A stretch of DNA of 56,561 nt from DATLGD01 sp035540755 (GCA_035540755.1 DATLGD010000157.1:1-56561); one strand, 5' to 3'. Counted from the first letter of the stretch, positions 25,952 to 35,562 are shown. The notes: generated from the letters alone by a model not told the origin. Made by a program: numbers and translations.

Positions 25952-26785
25952 TCAGCCGCCGGGCCGCGGGTGGGTGCGCGCGAACGCCTTCTGCTTGCGC
26001 CGGGCGACGGCGAGCACCAGCGGTCGCACCGCCAGCGCGGCCCGCGGCGCGGCGCTGTAGGCCCGGGCGAACCCGCCGCGCCAGGCTGGCAGGCTCACGA
26101 CCGGCCGCGGTCGGCGCACGACGTCGACGACGACTGCGGCGACCTGCTCGGGCTGCAGCATCACGCCCGACCACGACGGCGCGGCGCAGGGGTCGTCGAC
26201 CTTGTCGTGGAGCATCGGCGTCCAGATGCCGTCGGGACAGACGGCGGACAGCTGGACGCCGCGCACACCCGCACCACGCAGGTCCTGCAGCGTGCCGGTG
26301 GTGAAGGCCAGCGCAGCGTGCTTCGTGGCGGCGTAGACGGTCTCTCCCGGGGGCGCGGCCAGCCCGGCGAGGGAGATGACGTTGACGACGTGGCCGGCGT
26401 CGCGCCGCCGCAGCACCTCGAGTGCCGCCCACGTGCCGTTCATGGTGCCGTGCACGTTGACGTCGAACATGCGCCGCACCTCGGCGGCGGGGTGCTCCCA
26501 CGACGGCCGGGTGTGCAGGACGCCGGCGTTGTTCACCCACAGCGCGAGGCCGTCCTCGCGCTCGACGTGCGCGGCGAGGTCGCGACAGGCATGCGGGTCG
26601 GCGACGTCGAGCCGGCAGCTGCGGACGCCGAGCGCATCCGCTGCGGCCCGCGCCGCCACCTCGTCGACGTCGGCCAGCCACACCCGCAGCCCGAGGTCGC
26701 GAAGGGCCGCACCGACGGCGCGGCCGAGGCCGCCGGCGCCGCCGGTGACCACCGCCCCGGTGACGCCCCGCCGCACCAGCGCCAT
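25952..26785 (-). CDS. SDR-family oxidoreductase
   Basis: 277 residues. NAD(P) site VVTGGAGGLGRAVGAAL (about 12-28), LADVDE acidic motif indicating NAD(H), NNAG at about 86-89, catalytic S in VISLAGL and YxxxK as YAATK. The C-terminal extension (RRPRPVVSLPAWRGGFARAYSAAP) resembles acyl-chain-processing SDRs of actinobacteria. ATG 26785 follows AGGAG. Substrate unknown. Confidence 0.85.
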   Translation of the reverse strand: MALVRRGVTGAVVTGGAGGLGRAVGAALRDLGLRVWLADVDEVAARAAADALGVRSCRLDVADPHACRDLAAHVEREDGLALWVNNAGVLHTRPSWEHPAAEVRRMFDVNVHGTMNGTWAALEVLRRRDAGHVVNVISLAGLAAPPGETVYAATKHAALAFTTGTLQDLRGAGVRGVQLSAVCPDGIWTPMLHDKVDDPCAAPSWSGVMLQPEQVAAVVVDVVRRPRPVVSLPAWRGGFARAYSAAPRAALAVRPLVLAVARRKQKAFARTHPRPGG

Positions 26786-26866
26786 GACGCTGCTCCTGCT
26801 GCGCACCAGATCGACCTCCTGTCGTCCGGAAGAGCGTCGCACGCGCCGGCGTGCGAGGGTCGGCGG

Positions 26867-27469
26867 ATGCAGCGCGACCTCGCCGGGACCCTCTGCGGCA
26901 TCGCCGGTCCCACCGCCTTCGTCGGCGCCTGGGTCGTCGGCGGCCTGGTCACCGACGGGTACGACCCGCTGCAGGACGCCATCAGCCGGCTCGCCGCGGA
27001 GGGCGCGCCGACGCGGCCGCTCATGACCGCCGGCCTGGTCGCCTTCGGCGTGCTCGTCCCGGTGTGGGCCCGCGTCCTCGGGGAGCGGCTCGACTCCGCG
27101 CCGCTGCGGCGGGTGGTGACCGTCGCCGGGCTGGCCACGCTCGCCGTGGCCGCCCTGCCGCTGACCCGGGAGGGCGGCACGACGCAGGACGCCCTGCACG
27201 CCGTGGCTGCCGGCACCGGCTACCTGGCGATGGCCGCCACCCCGCTGGTCGCCGCACCCCTGCTCCGCCGCCGCGGCCGCACGCGGGCCGCCGCCGTGTC
27301 GGTGGCCGTCGGCGTGCTCTCGGCCGCGTGCCTGGTCGGCACGCTCGTCGTCGGCGAGGACGGAGCGCTCGGCAGCGGCGGCCTGCAGCGGCTCGGCCTG
27401 ACCGTCGTCGACGCCTGGCACGTCGTGGCGGCCGTCGCGGTGCTGCGCGGGGGGCTGCGCCGGCGCTGA
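26867..27469 (+). CDS. DUF998 membrane protein
   Basis: 200 residues with six hydrophobic segments. It starts LAGTLCGIAGPTAFVGAWVVGGLVTDGYDPLQDAISRLAAEGAP, the DUF998 signature (a TM helix followed by a YxPxxxxIS.L loop). Function unknown. Divergent from the SDR gene with 81 nt between them. Confidence 0.8.
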   Translation: MQRDLAGTLCGIAGPTAFVGAWVVGGLVTDGYDPLQDAISRLAAEGAPTRPLMTAGLVAFGVLVPVWARVLGERLDSAPLRRVVTVAGLATLAVAALPLTREGGTTQDALHAVAAGTGYLAMAATPLVAAPLLRRRGRTRAAAVSVAVGVLSAACLVGTLVVGEDGALGSGGLQRLGLTVVDAWHVVAAVAVLRGGLRRR

Positions 27470-27498
27470 CGTGCGCCGCGTGCCCTACGGTCCCCCGC

Positions 27499-28299
27499 AT
27501 GCAGCACGCGCTGTTCGTCCCGCCGTTCGACGAGCTCGCCGACCCCCGGGTCGTCGCCCGCCTGGCCGCCGAGGCGGAAGAGCACGGCTGGAACGGCTTC
27601 TTCGTCTGGGACCACGTCGCCTACCGCCCCCCGGCGCAGGCCCTGGCCGACCCGTGGGTGGTGCTGTCGGCCGTCGCCACCGCCACCGAGCGGCTGCTGA
27701 TCGGCCCGATGGTGACGCCGCTCCCCCGGCGACGGCCGGTGAAGGTGGCGCGGGAGACCGCCTCGCTCGACCTGCTCTCCGGAGGGCGGCTGGTGCTCGG
27801 CGTCGGGCTCGGCGGCGACGGCAGCCGCGAGCTCAGCGCGACCGGCGAGCAGACCGACGACCGGGTGCGCGCCGCCATGCTCGACGAGGCGCTGACCGTG
27901 CTGGCCGGCGCGTGGTCGGGCGAGCCGGTGCACCACGCCGGGCAGCACTACGCCGTCGACGGGCTGCGCTTCCTGCCCCGGCCGGTGCAGCGGCCGGGGC
28001 CGCCGGTCTGGGTCGCGATGCGGCACGGCAACCGGGCACCGCTGCGGCGGGCCGCACGGCACGACGGGGTGTTCCCGATCGAGCTCGACAGCCCCGACCA
28101 GCTCGCCGAGCTCGTCGCCGACGTCACCGGCATGCGGGGCGGCGCACCGGGTCCGTTCGACGTCGCGGTCGGCGGCCCCCCGGGCACCGACGCGCGACCG
28201 TTCGCCGCGGCGGGCGCGACCTGGTGGACGGTGTCGTTCCCCGTCGGCACCACAGCGGGCCAGGTCCGCGGGGTGCTGCGGGACGGCCCGCCCGGCTGA
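27499..28299 (+). CDS. LLM-class (F420/FMN) flavin-dependent oxidoreductase
   Basis: 266 residues, luciferase-like TIM barrel: FVPPFDELADPRVVARLAAEAEEHGWNGFFVWDHV at the start, RLLIGPMVTPLPRRRPVKVARETASLDLLSGGRLVLGVGLGG containing the conserved flavin-binding barrel strand. F420 or FMN use cannot be decided. TACGGT ends 7 nt before ATG 27499 (leaderless). Somewhat shorter than the usual 280-340 residues, missing part of the C-terminal region. Confidence 0.85.
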   Translation: MQHALFVPPFDELADPRVVARLAAEAEEHGWNGFFVWDHVAYRPPAQALADPWVVLSAVATATERLLIGPMVTPLPRRRPVKVARETASLDLLSGGRLVLGVGLGGDGSRELSATGEQTDDRVRAAMLDEALTVLAGAWSGEPVHHAGQHYAVDGLRFLPRPVQRPGPPVWVAMRHGNRAPLRRAARHDGVFPIELDSPDQLAELVADVTGMRGGAPGPFDVAVGGPPGTDARPFAAAGATWWTVSFPVGTTAGQVRGVLRDGPPG

Positions 28300-28300
28300 C

Positions 28301-30301
28301 CTACCAGTGCACGCCGGGGAGCAGCCGGGTCAGCACCGCCGCGCCGCGCGAGAGCGCTTCCGGTGCGGCGGTGCGACTGTCGCCGGAGCCGCCGGCCGCC
28401 ATGGAGTCGGGGAACATCAGGTAGGCGGTGTGCAGGACCGCGTCGACCACCTTGGGGGCCAGCGCCGTCGCCACCACGGCCACCGTGCCCAGCGCCGTGC
28501 CGACGTGCTTCGGCTTGTTCTCGAGCGCGTCGACGACCATCTCGGCGGCTTGCGCCGGTGACAGCGTCGGGAAGCGGTCGTACATCGTCGTCGGCGCGAT
28601 CATCGGTGTCTTCACCAGCGGCATGTGGATGTTGGTGAAGGTCACGCCGTGACCCACCATCTCGGTGGCCACGACCCGGCTGAACGCGTCCATCGCCGCC
28701 TTCGATGCGACGTAGGCCGAGAACCGCGGCGGGTTGGCCTGCACGCCGATCGAGGAGATGTTGACGATGTGCCCGAAGCGCCGCTCGGTCATGTGCGGCA
28801 GCAGCCGCAGCACCAGGCGCACCGGCGCGAAGTAGTTCAGCGCCATCGTGCGCTCGAAGTCGTGGAAGCGGTCGTACGACAGCTGGATCGACCGGCGGAT
28901 GGATCGGCCCGCGTTGTTGACCAGCATGTCGATGCCGTCGTGGTCGGCGAGCATCTGCTTCACCGCGGCGTCGACGGACTCCGCGGAGGTGAGGTCGGCG
29001 GAGTAGACGCCCGCCGAGCCGCCCTCGGCCTCGATCTCCGCGCGCACCTTCTCCAGCTCCTCGGTGCGCCGGGCCACCAGCAGCGGGATGCCGCCCCGGC
29101 GGGCGATGAGCAGCGCGGTCTCGCGGCCGATGCCCGACGACGCCCCGGTGACCACGACGGTGCGGCCCTGCAGCTCGCCGCCGGAGGGTCGCCGGCGGGC
29201 CCGCAGCGGGTCGAGGTGCTGCGCCCAGTAGTCGTACAGCGTCTGCGCGTAGGTCTCGAACTCCGGCGGCGGCGCTACCCCCAGCTCGTCGAGGACGGCC
29301 CGGGTCCGGGCGGTCGAGAAGTCCGGGCGGAACGTGCTGTGCGGCAGCACCTGCGGCGGGATGCCCATGCGGGCGGCCGCGAGCTCGGCAGCCGTGCCGA
29401 CACCGGGCAGGCGACCGGCGAGCTGCAGCACGCCCTTGGCCGGGGGCAGCAGCCGCCGGGTGAGGCCGAGCGCCACCTGCGGGGCGCCGGCGGCCTCGGC
29501 GAGCGCGTTGTAGACGTCGAGCAGCGGGACCATCCGGGGGTGGCCCAGGTGGAAGGCCCGGCCGTCGAGCCCGGGCGCGTGCAGCAGCGCGTCGATCGCG
29601 TCAGCCACGTAGTCGACCGGCACGACGTTGGTGTCGCCGACGTCGGGCAGCACGAGCGGCACCCGCCCGACTCCCGGCAGCTGGCCGACGCTGGCGAGGA
29701 AGGGCAGGAAGTAGTACGGGCCGTCGACCTTGCCCATCTCGCCGGTGCGGCTGTCGCCGACCACGATCACCGGGCGGTAGACGCGCCACGGCACGGTGCT
29801 GTCCTCGCGCACGACGCGCTCGGCCACGAACTTCGTCGCGTGGTACGCCGACGGCAGCTCCTGGCCCTCGTCGAACATGTCCTCGGTGAACGTGCCGCGG
29901 AACTCCCCGGCTACCGCGATCGACGACACGTGGTGGATCACGCCGGCCCGGATCCGGCCGGCGACCTCGACGACACGGCGCGTGCCACCGACGTTGAGGT
30001 CCTCGTTCTCGGCCGCGTCGGCGGTCATGTCGTAGAGCGCGGCCAGGTGCACCAGGTGGTCGACCGCGCCGGTGAGCTCGTCCAGCGTCCTCTTGCTCAG
30101 GCCGAGCCGGTCCTCGCGGATGTCGCCGACGACGGGCACGATGCGCTCCCCTCCGTCGAGAGCGGCCGCGAGCGCCTCCAGCCGGCCGACCGACGACGCG
30201 CGCACCAGCACGCGCACGTCCGCGTCGGGCCGCTGGACCAGCCGTCGCAGCAGGTGCTGCCCGAGGAAGCCCGTACCGCCGGTCACCAGGTAGGTCGTCA
30301 C
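28301..30301 (-). CDS. Two-domain acyl-CoA-reductase-like SDR protein
   Basis: 666 residues. N-terminal extended SDR/NAD_binding_4 domain: YLVTGGTGFLGQHLLRRL (4-21), YHATKFVAE active site near 152, VIVVGDSRTGEMGKVDGPYYFLPFL, like fatty acyl-CoA reductases. C-terminal classical SDR domain from about 380: VVVTGASSGIGRETALLIARRG, NNAGRSIRRSI, SSIGV, YVASKAA. The same order occurs in mycobacterial AcrA1 (Rv3391). It probably reduces an acyl-CoA to aldehyde/alcohol for lipid or wax synthesis; this is inference. GTG start after GGAG. Confidence 0.85.
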   Translation of the reverse strand: MTTYLVTGGTGFLGQHLLRRLVQRPDADVRVLVRASSVGRLEALAAALDGGERIVPVVGDIREDRLGLSKRTLDELTGAVDHLVHLAALYDMTADAAENEDLNVGGTRRVVEVAGRIRAGVIHHVSSIAVAGEFRGTFTEDMFDEGQELPSAYHATKFVAERVVREDSTVPWRVYRPVIVVGDSRTGEMGKVDGPYYFLPFLASVGQLPGVGRVPLVLPDVGDTNVVPVDYVADAIDALLHAPGLDGRAFHLGHPRMVPLLDVYNALAEAAGAPQVALGLTRRLLPPAKGVLQLAGRLPGVGTAAELAAARMGIPPQVLPHSTFRPDFSTARTRAVLDELGVAPPPEFETYAQTLYDYWAQHLDPLRARRRPSGGELQGRTVVVTGASSGIGRETALLIARRGGIPLLVARRTEELEKVRAEIEAEGGSAGVYSADLTSAESVDAAVKQMLADHDGIDMLVNNAGRSIRRSIQLSYDRFHDFERTMALNYFAPVRLVLRLLPHMTERRFGHIVNISSIGVQANPPRFSAYVASKAAMDAFSRVVATEMVGHGVTFTNIHMPLVKTPMIAPTTMYDRFPTLSPAQAAEMVVDALENKPKHVGTALGTVAVVATALAPKVVDAVLHTAYLMFPDSMAAGGSGDSRTAAPEALSRGAAVLTRLLPGVHW

Positions 30302-30365
30302 GCGCCGCTCCGCATCCGTCGAGGGCCTGCAGTGTCCCGCAGCGGGCCGAGCAGCGACAGGCCCC

Positions 30366-31115
30366 TCAGCTGCGCAGGTACGACGCCCCGTTCACGTCGA
30401 CGATCGTGCCGCTGGAGAACCGGGCCTCCGGCGAGGCGAGCCAGACGACGGCGGCGGCGACCTCGTCAGCGGTGGCGACCCGGCCGAAGGGCGACTGCGC
30501 GCGCACCGCCTCGCCGGCCGGGCCGTCGAGCACCTCCCGCGCCATGTCGGTGTCGACGAACCCCGGTGCCACCGCCGTCACGCTGATGCCGAGCGGCGCG
30601 AGTGCCACGGCCATCGACTGGCTGAAGGCGTTCAGCCCGGCCTTCGACGCGCCGTAGGCGGGGCACTCGGGCTCGCCGCGGAACGCGCCTCGGCTCGTGA
30701 CGCTGACCACGGCCCCTCCGCCGCCGGCGGCGAGGTGCGGCACGGCGGCGAAGGTCGCGTGCGCCGAGCCGCTGAGGTTCACCGCGAGCGTGCGCGACCA
30801 CGTCTGCTCCCAGTGCTCCCAGGCCGACGTCGCCGGCGGGGAGGCGAGGAAGACCCCGGCGTTGTTCACCAGGACGTCAAGACCGCCGAGCGCGGCTGCG
30901 GCGTCGTCGACCAGGTGGCGGGCCTGCTCGCCCTCGCCGAGGTCGGCCTGGAGCAGCGTGTGCCCATCCCCGTGCAGACCGCGGAGCGTGCGCTCGGCGT
31001 CGTCGCGGGAGGCTCCGAAGTGCACGGCGACCCGGTCACCCAGAGCCGAGAACCGCTGGGCGACAGCACGTCCGATGCCGCGGGAGGCTCCGGTGACGAG
31101 GACGGCGCGGCTCAC
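30366..31115 (-). CDS. SDR-family oxidoreductase (FabG-like)
   Basis: 249 residues: VLVTGASRGIGRAVAQRF at 5-22, NNAGVF near 90, catalytic SVTSRGAF, YGASKAGLNAFSQ, and APGFVDTDM, ending GTIVDVNGASYLRS as in 3-oxoacyl-ACP-reductase-like enzymes. GTG 31115 overlaps the aminotransferase stop (GTGA), so both come from one transcript. Substrate unknown. Confidence 0.87.
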   Translation of the reverse strand: MSRAVLVTGASRGIGRAVAQRFSALGDRVAVHFGASRDDAERTLRGLHGDGHTLLQADLGEGEQARHLVDDAAAALGGLDVLVNNAGVFLASPPATSAWEHWEQTWSRTLAVNLSGSAHATFAAVPHLAAGGGGAVVSVTSRGAFRGEPECPAYGASKAGLNAFSQSMAVALAPLGISVTAVAPGFVDTDMAREVLDGPAGEAVRAQSPFGRVATADEVAAAVVWLASPEARFSSGTIVDVNGASYLRS

Positions 31116-32314
31116 CGGCAGAGCTCGGCGAGCCCGGCGACCAGCCGGTCGACGTCGTCGTCGTCGGTGTAGGGCGCGAGACCGGCGCGCACCCCGCCCG
31201 CCTCGCCCAGGCCCATCCAGCGGGACGCCTCGATGGCGTAGAAGCTGCTCGCCGGGGCGTTCACCCCCCGGGCCGCGAGGTGCTCGTACACGGCGCTCGA
31301 CGTGTGCCCGTCGACCGTGAGCAGCACCGTCGGCGTGCGCCGGGCCGGTGCGCCGTGCAGCCGCAGCCCGGGCAGCTGCCGCAGCTCCTGCAGCAGGCGC
31401 TCGAGCAGCGCTGCCTCGTGCGCCTCCGCGGCCGCCATGGAGGCGAGCACCCGTTCGCGCCGGGTGCCTTCGGCGGTGTCGTCCATGCCGGCGATGAACT
31501 CGACGCAGGCGGTCGTGCCGGCGAGCAGCTCGTAGGGCAGCGTGCCGAGCTCGAAGCGCTCCGGCACAGCGTCGGTCGAGGGCAGCAGCTTGTCCGGGTG
31601 CAGGGTCTCGAGCAGCTCCGGTGCGGCGACCAGCGCTGCGACGTGCGGGCCGAAGAACTTGTACGGCGAGCAGGCGTAGAAGTCCGCGCCGAGCTCGGCG
31701 ACGTCGACGGGCGCGTGCGGCGTGAGGTGGACGCCGTCGACGTACAGCAGCGCCTCCACGTCGTGCACCGCGGCAGCGATCGCCGCGACGTCCGGCCGGG
31801 TGCCGAGCAGGTTCGAGGCTCCGGTGACGGCGACCAGCCGGGTGCGCTCGGTGAGCTGGGCGGCCACCGCGTCGACCCGCAGGTCGCCCGTCCGCCGGTC
31901 CGGGTCGGCCCAGCGGACCGTGGCGCCTGCGCGGGCGGCGGCCTGCAGCCAGGGCCGGATGTTGGCGTCGTGGTCGAGCCGGCTGACGACCACCTCGTCC
32001 CCCGGCCTCCAGTCGGCGGCGAGCGTGCGCGCCGCGTCGTAGGTCAGCTGCGTCATCGAGCGCCCGAAGACGACGCCCCGTGGGTCGCCGCCGACCAGGT
32101 CGGCCACCGCCTGACGGGCCTCCCGCACGATGCACTCGGCGCGTTGCTCGGCCGCTGTCACCGTGCCCCGGTTGGCGATGCCCGAACGCAGCGCGGCCGC
32201 GACGGCGTCGGCCACCGCAGCCGGCACCTGCGAGCCGCCGGGCCCGTCGAAGTGCGCGACACCGAGCGAGAGGGCGGGGAAGCAGGCGCGCACGCGCGCG
32301 ACGTCGAGAGCCAC
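31112..32314 (-). CDS. Class V aminotransferase, cysteine-desulfurase-like
   Basis: 400 residues. FDGPGGSQVPAAVADAV at about 22-38, SRLDHDANIRPWLQAA, LLYVDGVHLTPHAPVD (PLP Asp/His region), and PLP lysine in YACSPYKFFGPH near 221. The actual desulfurase Cys loop is not recognisable, so it may be another lyase or transaminase. GTG 32314. Co-translated with the SDR. Confidence 0.82.
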   Translation of the reverse strand: MALDVARVRACFPALSLGVAHFDGPGGSQVPAAVADAVAAALRSGIANRGTVTAAEQRAECIVREARQAVADLVGGDPRGVVFGRSMTQLTYDAARTLAADWRPGDEVVVSRLDHDANIRPWLQAAARAGATVRWADPDRRTGDLRVDAVAAQLTERTRLVAVTGASNLLGTRPDVAAIAAAVHDVEALLYVDGVHLTPHAPVDVAELGADFYACSPYKFFGPHVAALVAAPELLETLHPDKLLPSTDAVPERFELGTLPYELLAGTTACVEFIAGMDDTAEGTRRERVLASMAAAEAHEAALLERLLQELRQLPGLRLHGAPARRTPTVLLTVDGHTSSAVYEHLAARGVNAPASSFYAIEASRWMGLGEAGGVRAGLAPYTDDDDVDRLVAGLAELCR

Positions 32315-32368
32315 GAGTCCATCCTGCCGGGCGGGCGCAGGTCGGCCGGCAGCGCCCGGCCGACGACG

Positions 32369-32650
32369 TCACGGTCGCGGGTCGACCCGGGACCACCCCT
32401 TGTCCTTGCGGCGGCGCCCACCGGCGCCCGCGGCGCACCGCGGGCAGACCACCTGGACGGCGTCGGCCCGCCCGCCGGACTCGGGCTGCACGTCCTCCCA
32501 GGTGACGTCGGCGAACGAGCGCAGCCGGGACCGGGACAGCTGCAGCCCGCACAGCGTCGAGTTCTGCCCGCGCTGCCAGCCGTGGACCTCACCGGCCGGG
32601 TGCCGCACCAGGTCCTCGTCGAGCCAGTCGTCGGTCGCGGCCACGTTCAT
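32369..32650 (-). CDS. Small Cys-containing actinobacterial protein
   Basis: 93 residues: VHGWQRGQNSTLCGLQLSRSRLRSF, then DVTWEDVQPESGGRADAVQVVCPRC and a basic tail GGRRRKDKGW. The two Cys-containing segments suggest a small metal site. I recognise this as a conserved actinobacterial hypothetical but know no function. ATG 32650 is preferred over GTG 32659 because AGGTGC lies 5 nt upstream; GGGTAG overlaps that site and may be a stress-sigma -10 box. Confidence 0.7.
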   Translation of the reverse strand: MNVAATDDWLDEDLVRHPAGEVHGWQRGQNSTLCGLQLSRSRLRSFADVTWEDVQPESGGRADAVQVVCPRCAAGAGGRRRKDKGWSRVDPRP

Positions 32651-32736
32651 GCGCAGCACCTACCCGGCGCGCACCGGCCTGCACGACCCGCGGGAGGCTG
32701 AGAAGCGCGCGGGCACCGCGCGGAGACGGAGGACGC

Positions 32737-33447
32737 ATGAGCGCGCGGTTCGAGGAGCTCGACTGGCGGGAGACCCCGATGGGCGCCATCAGCCTGCGCC
32801 GCCGGCTCGAGCCGACGCTGCAGGTGCAGGTGCACGAGGTGCTGCTCGACGACGAGTACCTGATGTCCAGCCTGTTCACGGTGGCGGAGGTGGCGCTGGC
32901 CGACCTCGGGCTCGCCGCGGCCGGCGGCACGGCCCTGGACGTCGTCGTCGGCGGGCTCGGCCTCGGGTACACGGCCCAGGCCGCGCTGGCCGACGACCGG
33001 GTGCGGTCGCTCGCCGTCGTCGAGGCGCTGGGCGAGGTGGTGGACTGGCACGAGAAAGGGCTGCTGCCGGTGTCGTCGCAGCTGGCCTCCGACGCGCGCT
33101 GCCGCCTCGTGCGGGGGGACTTCTTCGCCCTGACCGCCGGCGACGGCCCCTACGCGCCGGACGGCCCGCATCGGCACGACGTGGTGCTCGTCGACATCGA
33201 CCACTCACCGACGCACCACCTGCACCCGAGCCACGCGTCGTTCTACGAGCCGTCCGGCATGGAGCGGGTGGCCGGCCGACTGCGCCCCGGCGGCGTGTTC
33301 GGCCTGTGGTCCGACGACCCGCCGGACGAGGCCTTCGTCGCGACGCTCGAGGAGGTGTTCGCCGGCGTGCACACGCACCCGGTGGACTTCGCCAACCCGC
33401 TCACCGGCGGCACCTCGTCGAACACCGTCTACGTGGCGACGACCTGA
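32737..33447 (+). CDS. Spermidine-synthase-like methyltransferase-fold protein
   Basis: 236 residues. Rossmann core ALDVVVGGLGLGYTAQAAL near 67-85, an acidic SAM/dcSAM contact SLAVVEALGEVVDWH, and DVVLVDIDHSPTHHLHPSH. It resembles the spermidine synthase family but lacks a clear polyamine-site signature, so its true substrate is open. ATG 32737 follows GGAGG. Confidence 0.75.
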   Translation: MSARFEELDWRETPMGAISLRRRLEPTLQVQVHEVLLDDEYLMSSLFTVAEVALADLGLAAAGGTALDVVVGGLGLGYTAQAALADDRVRSLAVVEALGEVVDWHEKGLLPVSSQLASDARCRLVRGDFFALTAGDGPYAPDGPHRHDVVLVDIDHSPTHHLHPSHASFYEPSGMERVAGRLRPGGVFGLWSDDPPDEAFVATLEEVFAGVHTHPVDFANPLTGGTSSNTVYVATT

Positions 33448-33516
33448 CCGCAGCGGGCACCGCCGGTGCGGGAGACTGCAGACGTCCACGACCCCTGACC
33501 TCGGAGGACCTTCACC

Positions 33517-34929
33517 GTGAGCCCGTCGGGTGACCGCCCGGTCGTCGCCGTCGCCAACCGGCTGCCGGTGCACCGGGGCGCGTCCGGCTGGGAGCTGTCC
33601 CCGGGCGGCCTGGTCACCGCGCTGCGCCCGGTCATGCTCTCGCGCAGCGGCGCCTGGGTGGGCTGGGACGGCGGCGCCAAGGGCCCGCCCTCGACTCTGC
33701 CGGACCTCGCGATCGAGCTGGCCCCGGTCGGGCTGACCGCGACGCAGGTGGCCGGCTACTACCACGGCTTCGCCAACCGCACGATGTGGCCGCTGCTGCA
33801 CAACGCCATCGAGCGGCCGGTCTTCCACCGGACGTGGTGGCACAGCTACCGCGAGGTCAACCGCCGCTTCGCCGACGCGACCGAGACCGCGCTCAGCCAC
33901 CACGACGACGCGCTGCTCTGGGTGCACGACTACCACCTCATGCTGGCGCCGCAGCTCGTGCGCGAGCAGCGCCCGGACCAGGCGATCGGCTTCTTCCTGC
34001 ACGTGCCGTGGCCGGCGCCCGACATCTACGCCCGCCTGCCGTGGCGCCGCGACCTGCTGCTGGGCCTGCTCGGCGCCGACGTCGTCAGCTTCCACACCGA
34101 GGGCTACCGCAAGAACTTCGTGCGGTCCTGCGGACGGCAGCTCGCCCAGGACGGCGTGAGCGTCAAGGGGTCGACGCTGCACCTGGCCGACGGGCGGACC
34201 GTCCGCACGACCGCAAGTCCGATCTCCATCGACGCCCAGCAGTTCACCGACCTCGCGACCGGGCCGGCAGCCGACGGCCACGTCGAGGCGCTGCGCCGCC
34301 AGTTCAGCGGGCGGCAGGTGGTGCTCGGAGTCGACCGGCTGGACTACACCAAGGGCATCGTGGAGCGCCTGCGCGCCGTCGAGCAGCTGCTCGAGAAGCG
34401 GCCGGAGGTGCGCGAGCGGATGGTGTTCGTGCAGGTCGCCGTGCCCAGCCGCGACGACGTGCAGGAGTACCGCGACCTGCGCGGGGCCGTCGAGCAGATC
34501 GTGGGACGGATCAACGGGCGGTTCACCGCACCCGGGCAGGACGTGCCCGTGCACTACCTGTACCGAGGCCTGACGCCGCAGCGGCTCGCGGCGTACTACG
34601 CCGTCGCCGACGTGCTCATGGTGACGCCGCTGGTCGACGGCATGAACCTGGTGGCCAAGGAGTACGTGACGGTGCAGCACGCCCGCCGGCAGGCCGGTGT
34701 GCTGGTGCTCTCGGAGTTCACCGGTGCGGCGCTGGAGATGCGGGAGGCGCTGACGTGCAACCCGTTCGACCTCGACGGGCTCACCGCCGTGCTGGACACC
34801 GCGCTGCACCTCGCACCCGAGACGCGCCGGCGGGCGATGGCCGCGATGGCGCGTCGCGTCGCGACGTCCGACGTGCACGCCTGGGTCGCCAGCCAGATCG
34901 GCAGCATCGAGAAGGCGGTCGGCGCCTGA
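33517..34929 (+). CDS. otsA: Alpha,alpha-trehalose-6-phosphate synthase
   Basis: GT20 glycosyltransferase joining (UDP/GDP-)glucose to glucose 6-phosphate. 470 residues: VVAVANRLPVHR start, GWDGG, HDYHLML near 141, GFFLHVPWPAPDIYARLPWR, SIDAQQF, GVDRLDYTKGI near 272, and DGMNLVAKEYV near 371 (nucleotide-sugar Glu). Uses UDP-glucose from galU at the left end. The phosphatase otsB is not in the window; the nearby GH15 protein could be a trehalase. GTG 33517 after GGAGG. Confidence 0.94.
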   Translation: MSPSGDRPVVAVANRLPVHRGASGWELSPGGLVTALRPVMLSRSGAWVGWDGGAKGPPSTLPDLAIELAPVGLTATQVAGYYHGFANRTMWPLLHNAIERPVFHRTWWHSYREVNRRFADATETALSHHDDALLWVHDYHLMLAPQLVREQRPDQAIGFFLHVPWPAPDIYARLPWRRDLLLGLLGADVVSFHTEGYRKNFVRSCGRQLAQDGVSVKGSTLHLADGRTVRTTASPISIDAQQFTDLATGPAADGHVEALRRQFSGRQVVLGVDRLDYTKGIVERLRAVEQLLEKRPEVRERMVFVQVAVPSRDDVQEYRDLRGAVEQIVGRINGRFTAPGQDVPVHYLYRGLTPQRLAAYYAVADVLMVTPLVDGMNLVAKEYVTVQHARRQAGVLVLSEFTGAALEMREALTCNPFDLDGLTAVLDTALHLAPETRRRAMAAMARRVATSDVHAWVASQIGSIEKAVGA

Positions 34930-34941
34930 CGACGTCGCGGG

Positions 34942-35562
34942 TCAGCCGAACCGCGTGACGTCGCCGGCACCCTCGCGCACGACCTCCGGGTAGCCCTCGG
35001 ACCAGTCGACGACCGTGGTCGGCACGGTGCCGCAGTCGCCGGCGTCGAGGACGGCGTCGAGGTCGCCGTCGAGCTCCTCCTTGATGCTCCAGCCGTCGGT
35101 CATCGGCTCCTCCGCACCCGGCAGCAGCAGGGTGCTGGACACCAGCGGCTCACCCAGTTCGCGCAGCAGCGCGCGCACCACCGGGGAGTCGGGGATGCGG
35201 ACGCCGACCGTGCGCTTCCTGGGGTGCGCCAGCCGCTTCGGCACCTCCTTGGTGGCCGACAGGATGAACGTGTACGGCCCGGGCGTGGCCGCCTTGATGC
35301 TGCGGAACGCCGCGTTGTCCAGGTGCACGAACTGACCCAGCTGCGCGAACTCCGCGCACACCAGCGTGAAGTGGTGGCGGTCGTCCAGCGCGCGGATCCG
35401 GCGCACCCGGTCGGCACCGGTCGTGCTGTCGAGCCGGAAGCCCAGGGCGTAGCAGGAGTCGGTGGGGTAGGCGATCAGTCCGTCGTCGCGCAGCAGCGCC
35501 GCGGCCTGAGCGATCAGCCGGGGCTGCGGGTCGCGCGGGTGGACGTCCAGGTACCGGGCCAT
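34942..35562 (-). CDS. YciO/Sua5-YrdC family protein (threonylcarbamoyl-AMP synthase-like)
   Basis: 206 residues: MARYLDVHPRDPQPRLIAQAA, then GLIAYPTDSCYALGF, and KRLAHPRKRTVGVRIPDSP, the conserved YrdC core. This is the YciO subgroup, whose activity in tRNA t6A synthesis is less certain than for Sua5/TsaC. TACGCT (35569-35574, minus strand) ends 6 nt before ATG 35562, consistent with a leaderless mRNA. The essential TsaC is probably elsewhere. Confidence 0.85.
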   Translation of the reverse strand: MARYLDVHPRDPQPRLIAQAAALLRDDGLIAYPTDSCYALGFRLDSTTGADRVRRIRALDDRHHFTLVCAEFAQLGQFVHLDNAAFRSIKAATPGPYTFILSATKEVPKRLAHPRKRTVGVRIPDSPVVRALLRELGEPLVSSTLLLPGAEEPMTDGWSIKEELDGDLDAVLDAGDCGTVPTTVVDWSEGYPEVVREGAGDVTRFG

